A stretch of DNA of 64,000 nt from Streptomyces sp. NBC_00425 (lineage in GTDB: Bacteria > Actinomycetota > Actinomycetes > Streptomycetales > Streptomycetaceae). Each line of letters starts with the position of its first letter. The first letter of the stretch is position 1. Below the pieces are notes generated by a model, which saw only the letters and a program-made list of their open reading frames with translations, made no database searches and was not told the origin of the DNA. The stretch lies in the NCBI RefSeq assembly GCF_036030735.1, contig NZ_CP107928.1, positions 1,178,001 to 1,242,000 of the forward strand, read 5' to 3'. The position numbers and the translations under genes are program-made. Below are positions 8,131 to 17,126 of this stretch, piece by piece.

Positions 8131-11100
8131 TCAGCCGACGACGACGAGCAGGTCGCCGCCCTCCACCTGCTGGATGCGGTTGATGGCGAGCCTGCTCACC
8201 CGGCCGGCCTTCGGCGCGGTGATCGTGGCCTCCATCTTCATCGCCTCGATGGTCGCGACGGTCGCGCCCGCCTCCACCTCGTCGCCCTCGGCGACCGTCA
8301 GGGTGACGACGCCCGCGAACGGGGCGGCGACGTGCCCGGGGTCGGTGCGGTCGGCCTTCTCCGTCACGGGGACGTCGGAGGCGGCCGCCTTGTCGCGGAC
8401 CTGGATGGGCCGCAGCTGGCCGTTCAGGGTCGACATGACGGTGCGCATACCGCGTTCGTCGGCCTCACCGACGGCCTGCAACTCGATCAGCAGACGCACG
8501 CCCGGCTCGAGGTCGACCGCGTACTCCTTGGCCTGGCGCAGACCGTAGAAGAAGTCCTTGCTGTCGAGGACGCTCGTGTCGCCGTAGGCCTGCCGGTGGG
8601 TCTCGAAGTCCCGCGTCGGGCCGGGGAAGAGCAGCCGGTTGAGGGTGGCTCGGCGGGTCTTTTCCAGGCCCTCGCGGTCCTCGGCGCTCAGCTCCTGGAC
8701 CGGCTTGGCCGCGCCGCGGCCCTGCAGGGCCTTGCTGCGGAACGGCTCGGGCCAGCCGCCGGGCGGTGTGCCGAGCTCTCCCCGCAGGAAGCCGATGACG
8801 GAGTCGGGGATGTCGTACCGGTCGGGCGTGGCCTCGAAGTCCTGCGGGCTGACGCCGGCGCCGACGAGGTGCAGCGCGAGGTCGCCGACGACCTTGGACG
8901 AGGGGGTGACCTTGACCAGGTGGCCGAGGATGCGGTCGGCGGCGGCGTACATCGCCTCGATGTCCTCGAAGCGGTCGCCGAGGCCGAGCGCGACGGCCTG
9001 GGTGCGCAGGTTGGAGAGCTGACCGCCGGGGATCTCGTGGTGGTACACGCGCCCCGTCGGGGAGGCGAGGCCCGCCTCGAAGGGGGCGTAGATCCTGCGG
9101 ACGCCCTCCCAGTACGGCTCGAGGTCGCCGACGGCCTGGAGGTCGAGGCCGGTGGGCCGCTCGGAGTGGTCGGTCGCGGCGACGATCGCCGACAGCGAGG
9201 GCTGCGAGGTGGTGCCCGCCATGGAGGCGACGGCGCCGTCGACGGCGTCTGCGCCGGCCTGGATCGCGGCCAGGTAGGTGGCGAGCTGGCCGCCCGCGGT
9301 GTCGTGGGTGTGCAGGTGCACCGGCAGGTCGAACTCGCGGCGCAGGGCGGAGACGAGCGTGGCGGCGGCCGGGGCGCGCAGCAGGCCGGCCATGTCCTTG
9401 ACGGCCAGCACATGGGCGCCGGCCTCGACGATCTGCTCGGCCAGGCGCAGGTAGTAGTCGAGGGTGTAGAGGCGCTCGTTCGGGTCGGACAGGTCGGAGG
9501 TGTAGCACAGGGCGACCTCGGCGACGGCCGTCCCCGTCTCCCGTACCGCGTCGATGGCGGGCCGCATCTGGCCGACGTCGTTGAGGGCGTCGAAGATGCG
9601 GAAGACGTCGATGCCGGTGGCCGCGGCCTCCTGTACGAAGGCGTCGGTGACCTCGGTCGGGTACGGCGTGTAGCCGACGGTGTTGCGGCCGCGCAGCAGC
9701 ATCTGCAGGCAGATGTTCGGGACGGCCTCGCGCAGCGCCGCCAGCCGCTCCCAGGGGTCCTCGGCGAGGAAGCGCAGCGCGACGTCGTAGGTGGCGCCGC
9801 CCCAGCACTCCAGGGAGAGCAGGTTCGGCAGGGTGTGGGCGACCAGCGGGGCGGAGGCGAGGAGGTCCTTGGTGCGCACCCGGGTGGCGAGCAGGGACTG
9901 GTGGGCGTCGCGGAAGGTGGTGTCGGTGACGCCGATGGTCGGCGACTCGCGCAGCCAGCGGGCGAAGCCCTCGGGGCCGAGGTGGACCAGCCGCTGGCGG
10001 GAGCCCGCGGGCGGCTCGCCGGCGGGCGTCGCGGGCAGCTTGGCGACCGGGTCGATCAGGTCGGGCCGCTCGCCGTGCGGCTTGTTCACGGTGACGTCGG
10101 CGAGGTAGGTGAGCAGTTTGGTGCCGCGGTCGGCCGAGTGGCGCGCCGTGAGCAGGTGCGGGCGCTGTTCGATGAAGGACGTGGTGACCCGTCCGGCCTG
10201 GAAGTCGGCGTCGTCCAGAACGGCCTGCAGGAACGGGATGTTGGTGGCGACGCCGCGGATGCGGAACTCGGCGACGGCGCGCCTGGCGCGTCCGATCGCG
10301 GTCGGGAAGTCCCGTCCGCGGCAGGTGAGTTTGACCAGCATGGAGTCGAAGTGCGCGCTGATCTCGGTGCCCGCGTGGGTGGTGCCGCCGTCGAGGCGGA
10401 TGCCGGAGCCGCCAGGGGAGCGGTAGGCGCTGATGCGGCCGGTGTCGGGGCGGAAGCCGTTGGCGGGGTCCTCGGTGGTGATGCGGCACTGCAGGGCCGC
10501 GCCGTGCAGGGTGACGGTCTCCTGCGACAGGCCGAGGTCGGCGAGGGTCTCGCCGGCGGCGATGCGCAGCTGTGCCTGGACGAGGTCGACGTCGGTGACC
10601 TCCTCGGTCACCGTGTGCTCGACCTGGATGCGGGGGTTCATCTCGATGAAGACGTGGTTGCCGGCGGGGTCGAGGAGGAACTCGACGGTGCCGGCGTTGC
10701 GGTAGCCGATCTGCCGGGCGAAGCGGACCGCGTCGGCGCAGATCCGGTCGCGCAGTTCGGGGGCGAGATTGGGCGCGGGCGCCATCTCGATGACCTTCTG
10801 GTGGCGGCGCTGGAGGGAGCAGTCCCGCTCGAAGAGGTGGATGACGCCGCCCTCGCCGTCGGCGAGGATCTGCACCTCGATGTGGCGGGGGTCGATGACG
10901 GCCTTCTCCAGGAAGACGGTCGGGTCGCCGAACGCGGAGGCCGCCTCGCGGGAGGCCGCCTCGATGGACTCGCGCAGGGCGGCCGGGTTCTCCACCCGGC
11001 GCATGCCGCGTCCGCCGCCGCCGGCGACCGCCTTCACGAACACCGGGAAGCCGATCTCCTCGGCGGCCCGGACGAGTTCGTCGACGTCGTTGGAGGGCGC

Positions 11101-11505
11101 GGACGAGCCGAGCACGGGGACGCCCGCGGCGCGCGCGGCGGCCACCGCGCTCGCCTTGTTTCCGGTCAGCTCGAGGGTGCGGGCGTCGGGGCCCACGAAG
11201 GTGATGCCCGCCTCCTCGCAGGCGCGGGCGAGTTCGGGGTTCTCCGAGAGGAACCCGTAGCCAGGGTATACGGCGTCGGCGCCCGCCCGGAGCGCGGCGC
11301 CGACGACCTCCTCCACGGAGAGGTAGGCGCGCACCGGGTGTCCCGGCTCGCCGATCTCGTACGCCTCGTCGGCTTTCAGCCGGTGCAGCGAGTTGCGGTC
11401 CTCGTGCGGGAAGACGGCGACCGTGCGCGCGCCCAGCTCGTAGCCGGCACGGAATGCACGGATCGCGATCTCGCCGCGGTTGGCGACCAGCACCTTGCGG
11501 AACAT
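8131..11505 (-). CDS. pyc: Pyruvate carboxylase
   Basis: A 1124-residue biotin enzyme that makes oxaloacetate from pyruvate, bicarbonate and ATP (anaplerosis, cytoplasmic). Domain order is complete. The biotin carboxylase domain (about 1-450) has the glycine-rich GGGGRGMR ATP loop and the FIEMNPRIQVEHTVTEE signature. The carboxyltransferase TIM barrel (about 530-800) starts at DTTFRDAHQSLLATRVR. The PYC/OADA tetramerisation region follows, and the biotinyl domain has EAMKME with the biotin-accepting Lys at about residue 1090. I chose the ATG at 11503-11505 (MFRKVLVANRGEIA) because the catalytic domain begins there and AAGGGG lies just upstream. Upstream in-frame starts would add an unrelated 27-residue tail. 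It is monocistronic and divergent from the GH43 gene. Confidence 0.97.
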   Translation of the reverse strand: MFRKVLVANRGEIAIRAFRAGYELGARTVAVFPHEDRNSLHRLKADEAYEIGEPGHPVRAYLSVEEVVGAALRAGADAVYPGYGFLSENPELARACEEAGITFVGPDARTLELTGNKASAVAAARAAGVPVLGSSAPSNDVDELVRAAEEIGFPVFVKAVAGGGGRGMRRVENPAALRESIEAASREAASAFGDPTVFLEKAVIDPRHIEVQILADGEGGVIHLFERDCSLQRRHQKVIEMAPAPNLAPELRDRICADAVRFARQIGYRNAGTVEFLLDPAGNHVFIEMNPRIQVEHTVTEEVTDVDLVQAQLRIAAGETLADLGLSQETVTLHGAALQCRITTEDPANGFRPDTGRISAYRSPGGSGIRLDGGTTHAGTEISAHFDSMLVKLTCRGRDFPTAIGRARRAVAEFRIRGVATNIPFLQAVLDDADFQAGRVTTSFIEQRPHLLTARHSADRGTKLLTYLADVTVNKPHGERPDLIDPVAKLPATPAGEPPAGSRQRLVHLGPEGFARWLRESPTIGVTDTTFRDAHQSLLATRVRTKDLLASAPLVAHTLPNLLSLECWGGATYDVALRFLAEDPWERLAALREAVPNICLQMLLRGRNTVGYTPYPTEVTDAFVQEAAATGIDVFRIFDALNDVGQMRPAIDAVRETGTAVAEVALCYTSDLSDPNERLYTLDYYLRLAEQIVEAGAHVLAVKDMAGLLRAPAAATLVSALRREFDLPVHLHTHDTAGGQLATYLAAIQAGADAVDGAVASMAGTTSQPSLSAIVAATDHSERPTGLDLQAVGDLEPYWEGVRRIYAPFEAGLASPTGRVYHHEIPGGQLSNLRTQAVALGLGDRFEDIEAMYAAADRILGHLVKVTPSSKVVGDLALHLVGAGVSPQDFEATPDRYDIPDSVIGFLRGELGTPPGGWPEPFRSKALQGRGAAKPVQELSAEDREGLEKTRRATLNRLLFPGPTRDFETHRQAYGDTSVLDSKDFFYGLRQAKEYAVDLEPGVRLLIELQAVGEADERGMRTVMSTLNGQLRPIQVRDKAAASDVPVTEKADRTDPGHVAAPFAGVVTLTVAEGDEVEAGATVATIEAMKMEATITAPKAGRVSRLAINRIQQVEGGDLLVVVG

Positions 11506-11856
11506 CCTGGACCCCTTCAGCCTGACGGTGACGGACCCATCGTGGCGGTGGGTGACCTTGTTGGCCATGTGAGTCGGGCCACTCACCGCATGTGTCGCTC
11601 GATTGGACCGTTTTGCCCTGAGACAGGATCACCTCGCCCTCCTCTACCGGGGACGAGGGCCTGCCGGCCTCGCCGCACCGGCGGCGGGTGCTCACCAGGT
11701 GGCCTGAATCCCCAACTGGGCAGCGCTCGCGGGCCTCTGGACGCCATCCCGCTCGTTCGACCTGTCGTACATCGTTCGGAAAGTCTTGACGCGGCCATGT
11801 ACACCGTTTGACACTCCAGCAACATCACGTCACACGTTTGAAACGGCGGTCCGCCC
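11506..11856. promoter_or_regulatory. Divergent promoter region between pyc and the GH43 gene
   Basis: About 350 bp without a convincing gene. The GH43-proximal part has lower GC content and contains two TTGAC-type elements (TTGACG at 11786-11791 and TTGACA at 11808-11813), but neither has a well-spaced -10 match. The half-site CGTTTGA also occurs twice (11805-11811 and 11834-11840), a possible operator for a sugar-responsive repressor. Assignment is tentative. Confidence 0.35.
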
Positions 11857-14800
11857 ATGGCGCACAGACATAGACTCCGAGGACGGGCAGGGCGCGGGGC
11901 GGGACGACTGGCCGCACTGACCGCCGTGTCCCTGATCGCGGGCCTGGCCGTGGCCACGACTCCGGTCCAGGCGACGGAGGCCGCCGACGTCACCGAGGGC
12001 CTGGCCCTCTGGTACAAGTTCGACGGCGCCTCCGGCACCACGGTCGCCGACGCCTCCGGCCACGGACTGAACGGCACGGTCAACGGGACCGCCGACTTCT
12101 CCTCGTCCGGCCAGGGCCTCTCCTTCAACGGCTCGGACACCTACGTCAAGGTGCCGAACGACGTGATGAAGGGCATGACGTCGATCAGCGTCGCGATGGA
12201 CGTGAAGATGGACGCGGCCCAGGCCACGCCCTACTTCCTCTACGGCTTCGGCAACACCAGTGGGGGCAACGGCAACGGTTACCTGTTCACCACGGGCAAC
12301 TCCCTGCGCACCTCGATCGCCACCGGCAACTGGTCGACCGAGCAGAACACCAAGCCGGCCGACTCCCACAACCTGACCCGCGCCGTGTGGAAGCACCTCA
12401 CCTACACCCAGTCCGGCACCACGGGCGTGCTGTACGAGGACGGCGTCGAGGTCGCCCGCAACACGTCGGTGACCATCACCCCCGGCGCGATCGGTTCGGG
12501 CACGACCACCGCCAACGCCATCGGCAAGTCCGTCTACTCGGGCGACCGACTGTTCAAGGGGAGCATGCGCGACTTCCGCGTGTACAACCGCGCACTGGAC
12601 GCCGGCGAGGTCGAACAGCTCTCCCTGCCCGTCGCCACCCAGGGGGTCGCGGACGACAAGGCCGCCCTGACCCTCGGTGACACGAGCGCCGTCACCGCCG
12701 ATCTGACCCTGCCGAAGACCGGCCCGGCCGGCGGCTCCACGATCACCTGGTCCAGCGACCACACCGACGTGGTGTCCGACGCGGGCAAGGTGACCCGGCC
12801 GGCCGCGGGCGAACCCGACGGCCACGCCACGCTCACCGCGACCCTGAAGAAGGGCTCCGTCTCCGCCACCCGGACCTTCGACGTCACCGTCGTGCCGGAC
12901 CTCGACGACAAGGCCGCGACCGAGCAGGCCGCAAAGGCCCTCGCCGTCCACAACCTGGACGACGCCCGCGGCAACCTCACCCTCCCCGCGACGGGCGCCT
13001 ACGGCACCTCCGTGACCTGGTCCTCCGCGAGCGAGGACGTCGTCTCGTCCGACGGTGTCGTCCACCGTCCCGCGCACGGCGCCGGCGCCACCACGGTCGA
13101 CCTGACCGCGACCGTCGCCAAGGGGGACGCGAAGACGACGCGCACGTTCACCGCGAAGGTCCCCGAACTCCCCGTGAAGGAAGCCCTCAAGGGCTACATG
13201 TTCAGCTACTTCACCGGCGAGGGCACCGCGGACGGCGAGCAGCTCTACGCGGCTCTCAGCAAGGGCAACGACCCGCTGAAGTGGCGGGAGCTCAACGACG
13301 GCAAGCCCGTCCTGACCTCCACGCTCGGTGAGAAGGGCCTGCGCGACCCGTTCATCATCCGCTCCCCCGAGGGCGACAAGTTCTACCAGATCGCCACCGA
13401 CCTCAGGATCTACGGCAACGGCGACTGGGACCGCTCGCAGCGCAGCGGCAGCAAGTCCATCATGGTGTGGGAGTCCACCGACCTCGTCCACTGGACGGAC
13501 CAGCGCCTGGTGAAGGTCTCCCCGGACAGCGCCGGCAACACCTGGGCGCCGGAGGCGTACTACGACTCCCAGCTCGGCCAGTACGTGGTGTTCTGGGCGT
13601 CCAAGCTGTACGACAACGCGTCGCACTCCGGTGACACCTACAACCGGATGATGTACACCACCACCCGCGACTTCTACACCTTCAGCGAGCCCAAGGTCTG
13701 GATCGACCGCGGCTACTCGGTCATCGACTCCACGGTCATCCAGCACGACGGCACGTACTTCCGCCTGTCGAAGGACGAGCGCAACAACACCTCCTCCACG
13801 CCCAACAGCAAGTTCGTCTTCGAGGAGAAGAGCAACTCGCTGCTGAACCTCTCCTGGACCGCGGTCGCCGAGGGCATCGGCAAGGGCGCGATGAACGCGG
13901 CCGAGGGGCCGCTGGTGTTCAAGTCCAACACCGAGGAGAAGTGGTACGCCTTCCTCGACGAGTTCGGCGGCCGCGGCTACATCCCGTTCGAGACGACGGA
14001 CCTCGCCGGGGGCGACTGGACCCCGTCCACCGGCTACGACCTGCCGTCGAAGCCGCGCCACGGAACCGTCCTGCCGGTCACCCAGGCCGAGTACGACCGG
14101 CTGCTGCGCGCCTACCAGCCGGACCAGATCGTCACCGGCGTCGAGGACGTGTCGGTGAAGACGCGGATCGGTGAGGCGCCGGTGCTGCCGGCCACCGTGA
14201 TCGCCACGTACGCCGACGGCGCGAAGCGGCCCGTCACCGTCACCTGGGCGGACATCGACGCCTCGCAGTACGCGCAGGCGGGCTCCTTCCAGGTGAAGGG
14301 CGACCTGCCGGGCGACACGGCGATCGACGTCCACGCGAACGTCACCGTCTCCGCGGAGGGCCCGGACGTCCCGGCCGACCTGCTCCTGCACTACGGCTTC
14401 GACGAGAGCGGCGGCAACATAGTCCGCGACTCCAGCGGCCACGGCTTCCACGGCACCTACGTCCGTACGCCCGCCTTCGGGACCGGCGTCGACGGCGGCT
14501 CGTTCAAGATGTCCGGCGGCTCCAGCACCTCAGACTCGCCGTACGTGAAGATCCCGAACGGGGTGCTCAAGAACGTCGACAGCGTCACCGTCTCCACGTA
14601 CGTCAAGTGGAAGGGCGGCGACAACTTCCAGTGGCTGTTCGGGCTCGGCCCCGACAGCAACAAGTACCTCTTCGCCACCCCCTCCAACGGCAGCGGCAAG
14701 CTGTTCTCCGCGATCACCAAGGCCACCTGGTCCGGCGAGAAGCAGATGATCGGCGGCTCGCAGCTCACCCCGGGCGAGTGGAAGCACCTCACCGTCACCC

Positions 14801-17034
14801 TGGACGGAGCGACCCAGACGGCGGTCCTCTACGTGGACGGCGCCGAAGTCGCCCGCGTGAACGGCGTCACCGTCAAGCCCTCCGAGCTGTACGACGCGGC
14901 GAAGGACGCCTCGGGCTACATCGGCAAGTCCCTGTACTCGCCGGACCCGTACTTCGCGGGCGAGGTCGACGACTTCCGGATCTACAACCGGGCCCTGACG
15001 CCCGCCGAGGTCCTGGAGCTCGCCGGCAACACCACCGGCATCGCCGCGGCGACCCACCCGGCGCTCAAGGTGGACGCGCTGATCAACGACAAGAACAGCA
15101 CGATCGTCCTGCCGCTGACCGAGGGCAGCGACGTCACCGCCCTGGCGCCGCAGTTCACCCTGGCCCACGGCGCGGGCATCAGCCCGGCCTCCGGCACCCT
15201 GCGCGACTTCAGCAAGCCGCAGACCTACGAGGTGACCGGCTCCGACGGCAGGAAGCGCACCTGGACGGTGTCCGCGCTCATCATGAGGAGCCCGGTCCTG
15301 CCGGGGCTGAACGCCGACCCGAACATCGTCCGCTTCGGCGACACGTTCTACATGTACCCGACCACCGACGGCTTCGAGGGCTGGAGCGGCACGCAGTTCA
15401 AGGCCTGGTCCTCCACCGACCTGGTGCACTGGACGGACCACGGCGTCATCCTGGACCTCGGTCCCGACGTGAGCTGGGCGGACAGCAGGGCCTGGGCTCC
15501 CACCATCGCCGAGAAGAACGGTAAGTACTACTTCTACTTCTGCGCCGACGCCAACATCGGCGTCGCCGTCTCCGACTCCCCCACCGGCCCCTTCAAGGAC
15601 GCCCTCGGCAAGCCTCTGCTGAAGGCGGGCCAGTTCCCCGGCCAGATGATCGACCCGGCGGCCTTCACCGACGACGACGGCCAGTCGTACCTCTACTTCG
15701 GCAACGGCCATGGGTACGTCGTCCCGCTGAACGCCGACATGACCTCGATCGACACCGCGAAGGTCCAGGACATCACCCCGAGCGGCTACAACGAGGGCGC
15801 CTTCGTCATCAAGCGCAAGGGCGTCTACTACTTCATGTGGTCGGAGAACGACACCCGGGACGAGAACTACCGGGTCGCCTACGCCACCGGAGACTCGCCC
15901 ACCGGCCCGTGGACCAAGCAGGGCGTGATCCTGGAGAAGGACGCCTCCCAGGGCATCCTCGGAACCGGCCACCACTCGGTCGTGAACGTGCCCGGCACCG
16001 ACGACTGGTACATCGCCTACCACCGGTTCGCGATCCCCGGCGGCGACGGCATGCACCGCGAGACCACCGTCGACAGGCTGGAGTTCGACGCCGACAAACT
16101 GATCAAGAAGGTCGTGCCCACGCTCACGAGCATCGACCCGGTGGGCGTCGTGCACGCCGGTCCGGACGCCAAGGGCGTGGAGGGCGACCGGATCGCCCTG
16201 AACGGCACGCTCTCCGGAGCGGGCAGCCCGAAGTGGACGGTCGAACAGGGCGCGCCCTGCACGGTCGCCGACCCGGCCGCCACCCGGACGACGGTCACCT
16301 GCACCGACGACGGCACGTTCACCCTCACACTGACCGCCGGACGCAGCACCGACACGGCCGTGGTCACCGTGACGAACGCGGCTCCCTCGATCACCTCCGC
16401 CACCGGACCCAAGTCCCCGGTGTCGGTCGGCCGGCCGGCGGTCGTCACCGTCAGCTTCGCCGATGCGGGCGCCCGTGACACGCACACCTGCGTGATCGAC
16501 TGGAAGGACGGCAGCAGGCCGGCGAAGGGCGCCGTCACGGCGTCCGGCTGCCGGGCCGAGCACACCTACACCTCGGCCGGTCTTCGCCGCCCGGTGATCA
16601 CCGTCACCGACGACGACGGCGGCAAGGCCACCACGACCCTGCCCGAGCTGGTCGTGTACAACCGGGCCGCCGGTCCGGTGGTGGGCGCGGGCCTGTCCGC
16701 GTCCCGCGGCAAGCCGAAGTTCTCCCTGTCGGCCGGCTACCTGCCAGGAGCCTCGGCCCCGGCCGGCGTGGTCACGCTCGACCTGCGGTCGCCTCTCACG
16801 AAGTTCCGGTCCGCTCACCTCGACTGGCTCGTCGTGACCGGCAACCGGGCCGTCCTGGAGGGCTCCGGCACGGTCAACGGCAAGAGCGGCTACCGCTTCC
16901 GCGTCACCGCCACGGACGGCCCGGACACCTTCCACATCAGGATCTGGAAGACGTCCGACGGGAAGGTCGCCTACGACACCGGCATCATGACGAGGATCGC
17001 CGGCGTCGTCACGGTCGGACTGCGGCACCGCTAG
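11857..17034 (+). CDS. Secreted double-GH43 glycosidase with two LamG domains and C-terminal PKD-like modules
   Basis: A 1725-residue exported multidomain enzyme. Residues 1-45 form a long, Arg-rich signal peptide ending near VQATEA. Then: LamG/concanavalin-like domain 1 (46-255); bacterial Ig-like repeats (260-440); GH43 domain 1 (445-765) with LRDPF, DSTVIQ and NAAEGPL as catalytic Asp, modulating Asp and Glu; a Big_4-like module (757-830); LamG domain 2 (843-1060); a cadherin-like linker; GH43 domain 2 (1145-1420) with NADPNI, IDPAAFTDD and NEGAFV as triad; then PKD-like modules to the end. GH43 enzymes are alpha-L-arabinofuranosidases, arabinanases or beta-xylosidases acting by inversion. 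With the GH30 galactanase-like gene in the window, arabinogalactan is a plausible target, but this is inference. The ribosome-binding site is poor. Confidence 0.88.
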   Translation: MAHRHRLRGRAGRGAGRLAALTAVSLIAGLAVATTPVQATEAADVTEGLALWYKFDGASGTTVADASGHGLNGTVNGTADFSSSGQGLSFNGSDTYVKVPNDVMKGMTSISVAMDVKMDAAQATPYFLYGFGNTSGGNGNGYLFTTGNSLRTSIATGNWSTEQNTKPADSHNLTRAVWKHLTYTQSGTTGVLYEDGVEVARNTSVTITPGAIGSGTTTANAIGKSVYSGDRLFKGSMRDFRVYNRALDAGEVEQLSLPVATQGVADDKAALTLGDTSAVTADLTLPKTGPAGGSTITWSSDHTDVVSDAGKVTRPAAGEPDGHATLTATLKKGSVSATRTFDVTVVPDLDDKAATEQAAKALAVHNLDDARGNLTLPATGAYGTSVTWSSASEDVVSSDGVVHRPAHGAGATTVDLTATVAKGDAKTTRTFTAKVPELPVKEALKGYMFSYFTGEGTADGEQLYAALSKGNDPLKWRELNDGKPVLTSTLGEKGLRDPFIIRSPEGDKFYQIATDLRIYGNGDWDRSQRSGSKSIMVWESTDLVHWTDQRLVKVSPDSAGNTWAPEAYYDSQLGQYVVFWASKLYDNASHSGDTYNRMMYTTTRDFYTFSEPKVWIDRGYSVIDSTVIQHDGTYFRLSKDERNNTSSTPNSKFVFEEKSNSLLNLSWTAVAEGIGKGAMNAAEGPLVFKSNTEEKWYAFLDEFGGRGYIPFETTDLAGGDWTPSTGYDLPSKPRHGTVLPVTQAEYDRLLRAYQPDQIVTGVEDVSVKTRIGEAPVLPATVIATYADGAKRPVTVTWADIDASQYAQAGSFQVKGDLPGDTAIDVHANVTVSAEGPDVPADLLLHYGFDESGGNIVRDSSGHGFHGTYVRTPAFGTGVDGGSFKMSGGSSTSDSPYVKIPNGVLKNVDSVTVSTYVKWKGGDNFQWLFGLGPDSNKYLFATPSNGSGKLFSAITKATWSGEKQMIGGSQLTPGEWKHLTVTLDGATQTAVLYVDGAEVARVNGVTVKPSELYDAAKDASGYIGKSLYSPDPYFAGEVDDFRIYNRALTPAEVLELAGNTTGIAAATHPALKVDALINDKNSTIVLPLTEGSDVTALAPQFTLAHGAGISPASGTLRDFSKPQTYEVTGSDGRKRTWTVSALIMRSPVLPGLNADPNIVRFGDTFYMYPTTDGFEGWSGTQFKAWSSTDLVHWTDHGVILDLGPDVSWADSRAWAPTIAEKNGKYYFYFCADANIGVAVSDSPTGPFKDALGKPLLKAGQFPGQMIDPAAFTDDDGQSYLYFGNGHGYVVPLNADMTSIDTAKVQDITPSGYNEGAFVIKRKGVYYFMWSENDTRDENYRVAYATGDSPTGPWTKQGVILEKDASQGILGTGHHSVVNVPGTDDWYIAYHRFAIPGGDGMHRETTVDRLEFDADKLIKKVVPTLTSIDPVGVVHAGPDAKGVEGDRIALNGTLSGAGSPKWTVEQGAPCTVADPAATRTTVTCTDDGTFTLTLTAGRSTDTAVVTVTNAAPSITSATGPKSPVSVGRPAVVTVSFADAGARDTHTCVIDWKDGSRPAKGAVTASGCRAEHTYTSAGLRRPVITVTDDDGGKATTTLPELVVYNRAAGPVVGAGLSASRGKPKFSLSAGYLPGASAPAGVVTLDLRSPLTKFRSAHLDWLVVTGNRAVLEGSGTVNGKSGYRFRVTATDGPDTFHIRIWKTSDGKVAYDTGIMTRIAGVVTVGLRHR

Positions 17035-17073
17035 AGAAACGCCTGGCACGTCGTCGTGCCGGACCGTTAGGGT

Positions 17074-17105
17074 CATGGGCCCCCTGCCACCGCAGGGGGC
17101 CCATG
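17074..17105. terminator. Perfect 14-bp hairpin after the GH43 gene
   Basis: CATGGGCCCCCTGC (17074-17087) pairs perfectly with GCAGGGGGCCCATG (17092-17105) around a 4-nt loop, 40 bp after the GH43 stop. It ends just upstream of the ribosome-binding site of the next gene. A possible -10 (TAGGGT, 17068-17073) for that gene abuts the left arm. Confidence 0.75.
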
Positions 17106-17126
17106 CCTTTGCAGGGGGATCCTCAC

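Noticed and set aside
8332..11811. Long plus-strand ORF opposite pyc
   Set aside because: Its frame is the antisense of pyruvate carboxylase; the protein is Val/Gly/Arg-biased with no domains, while the minus strand gives a full enzyme.
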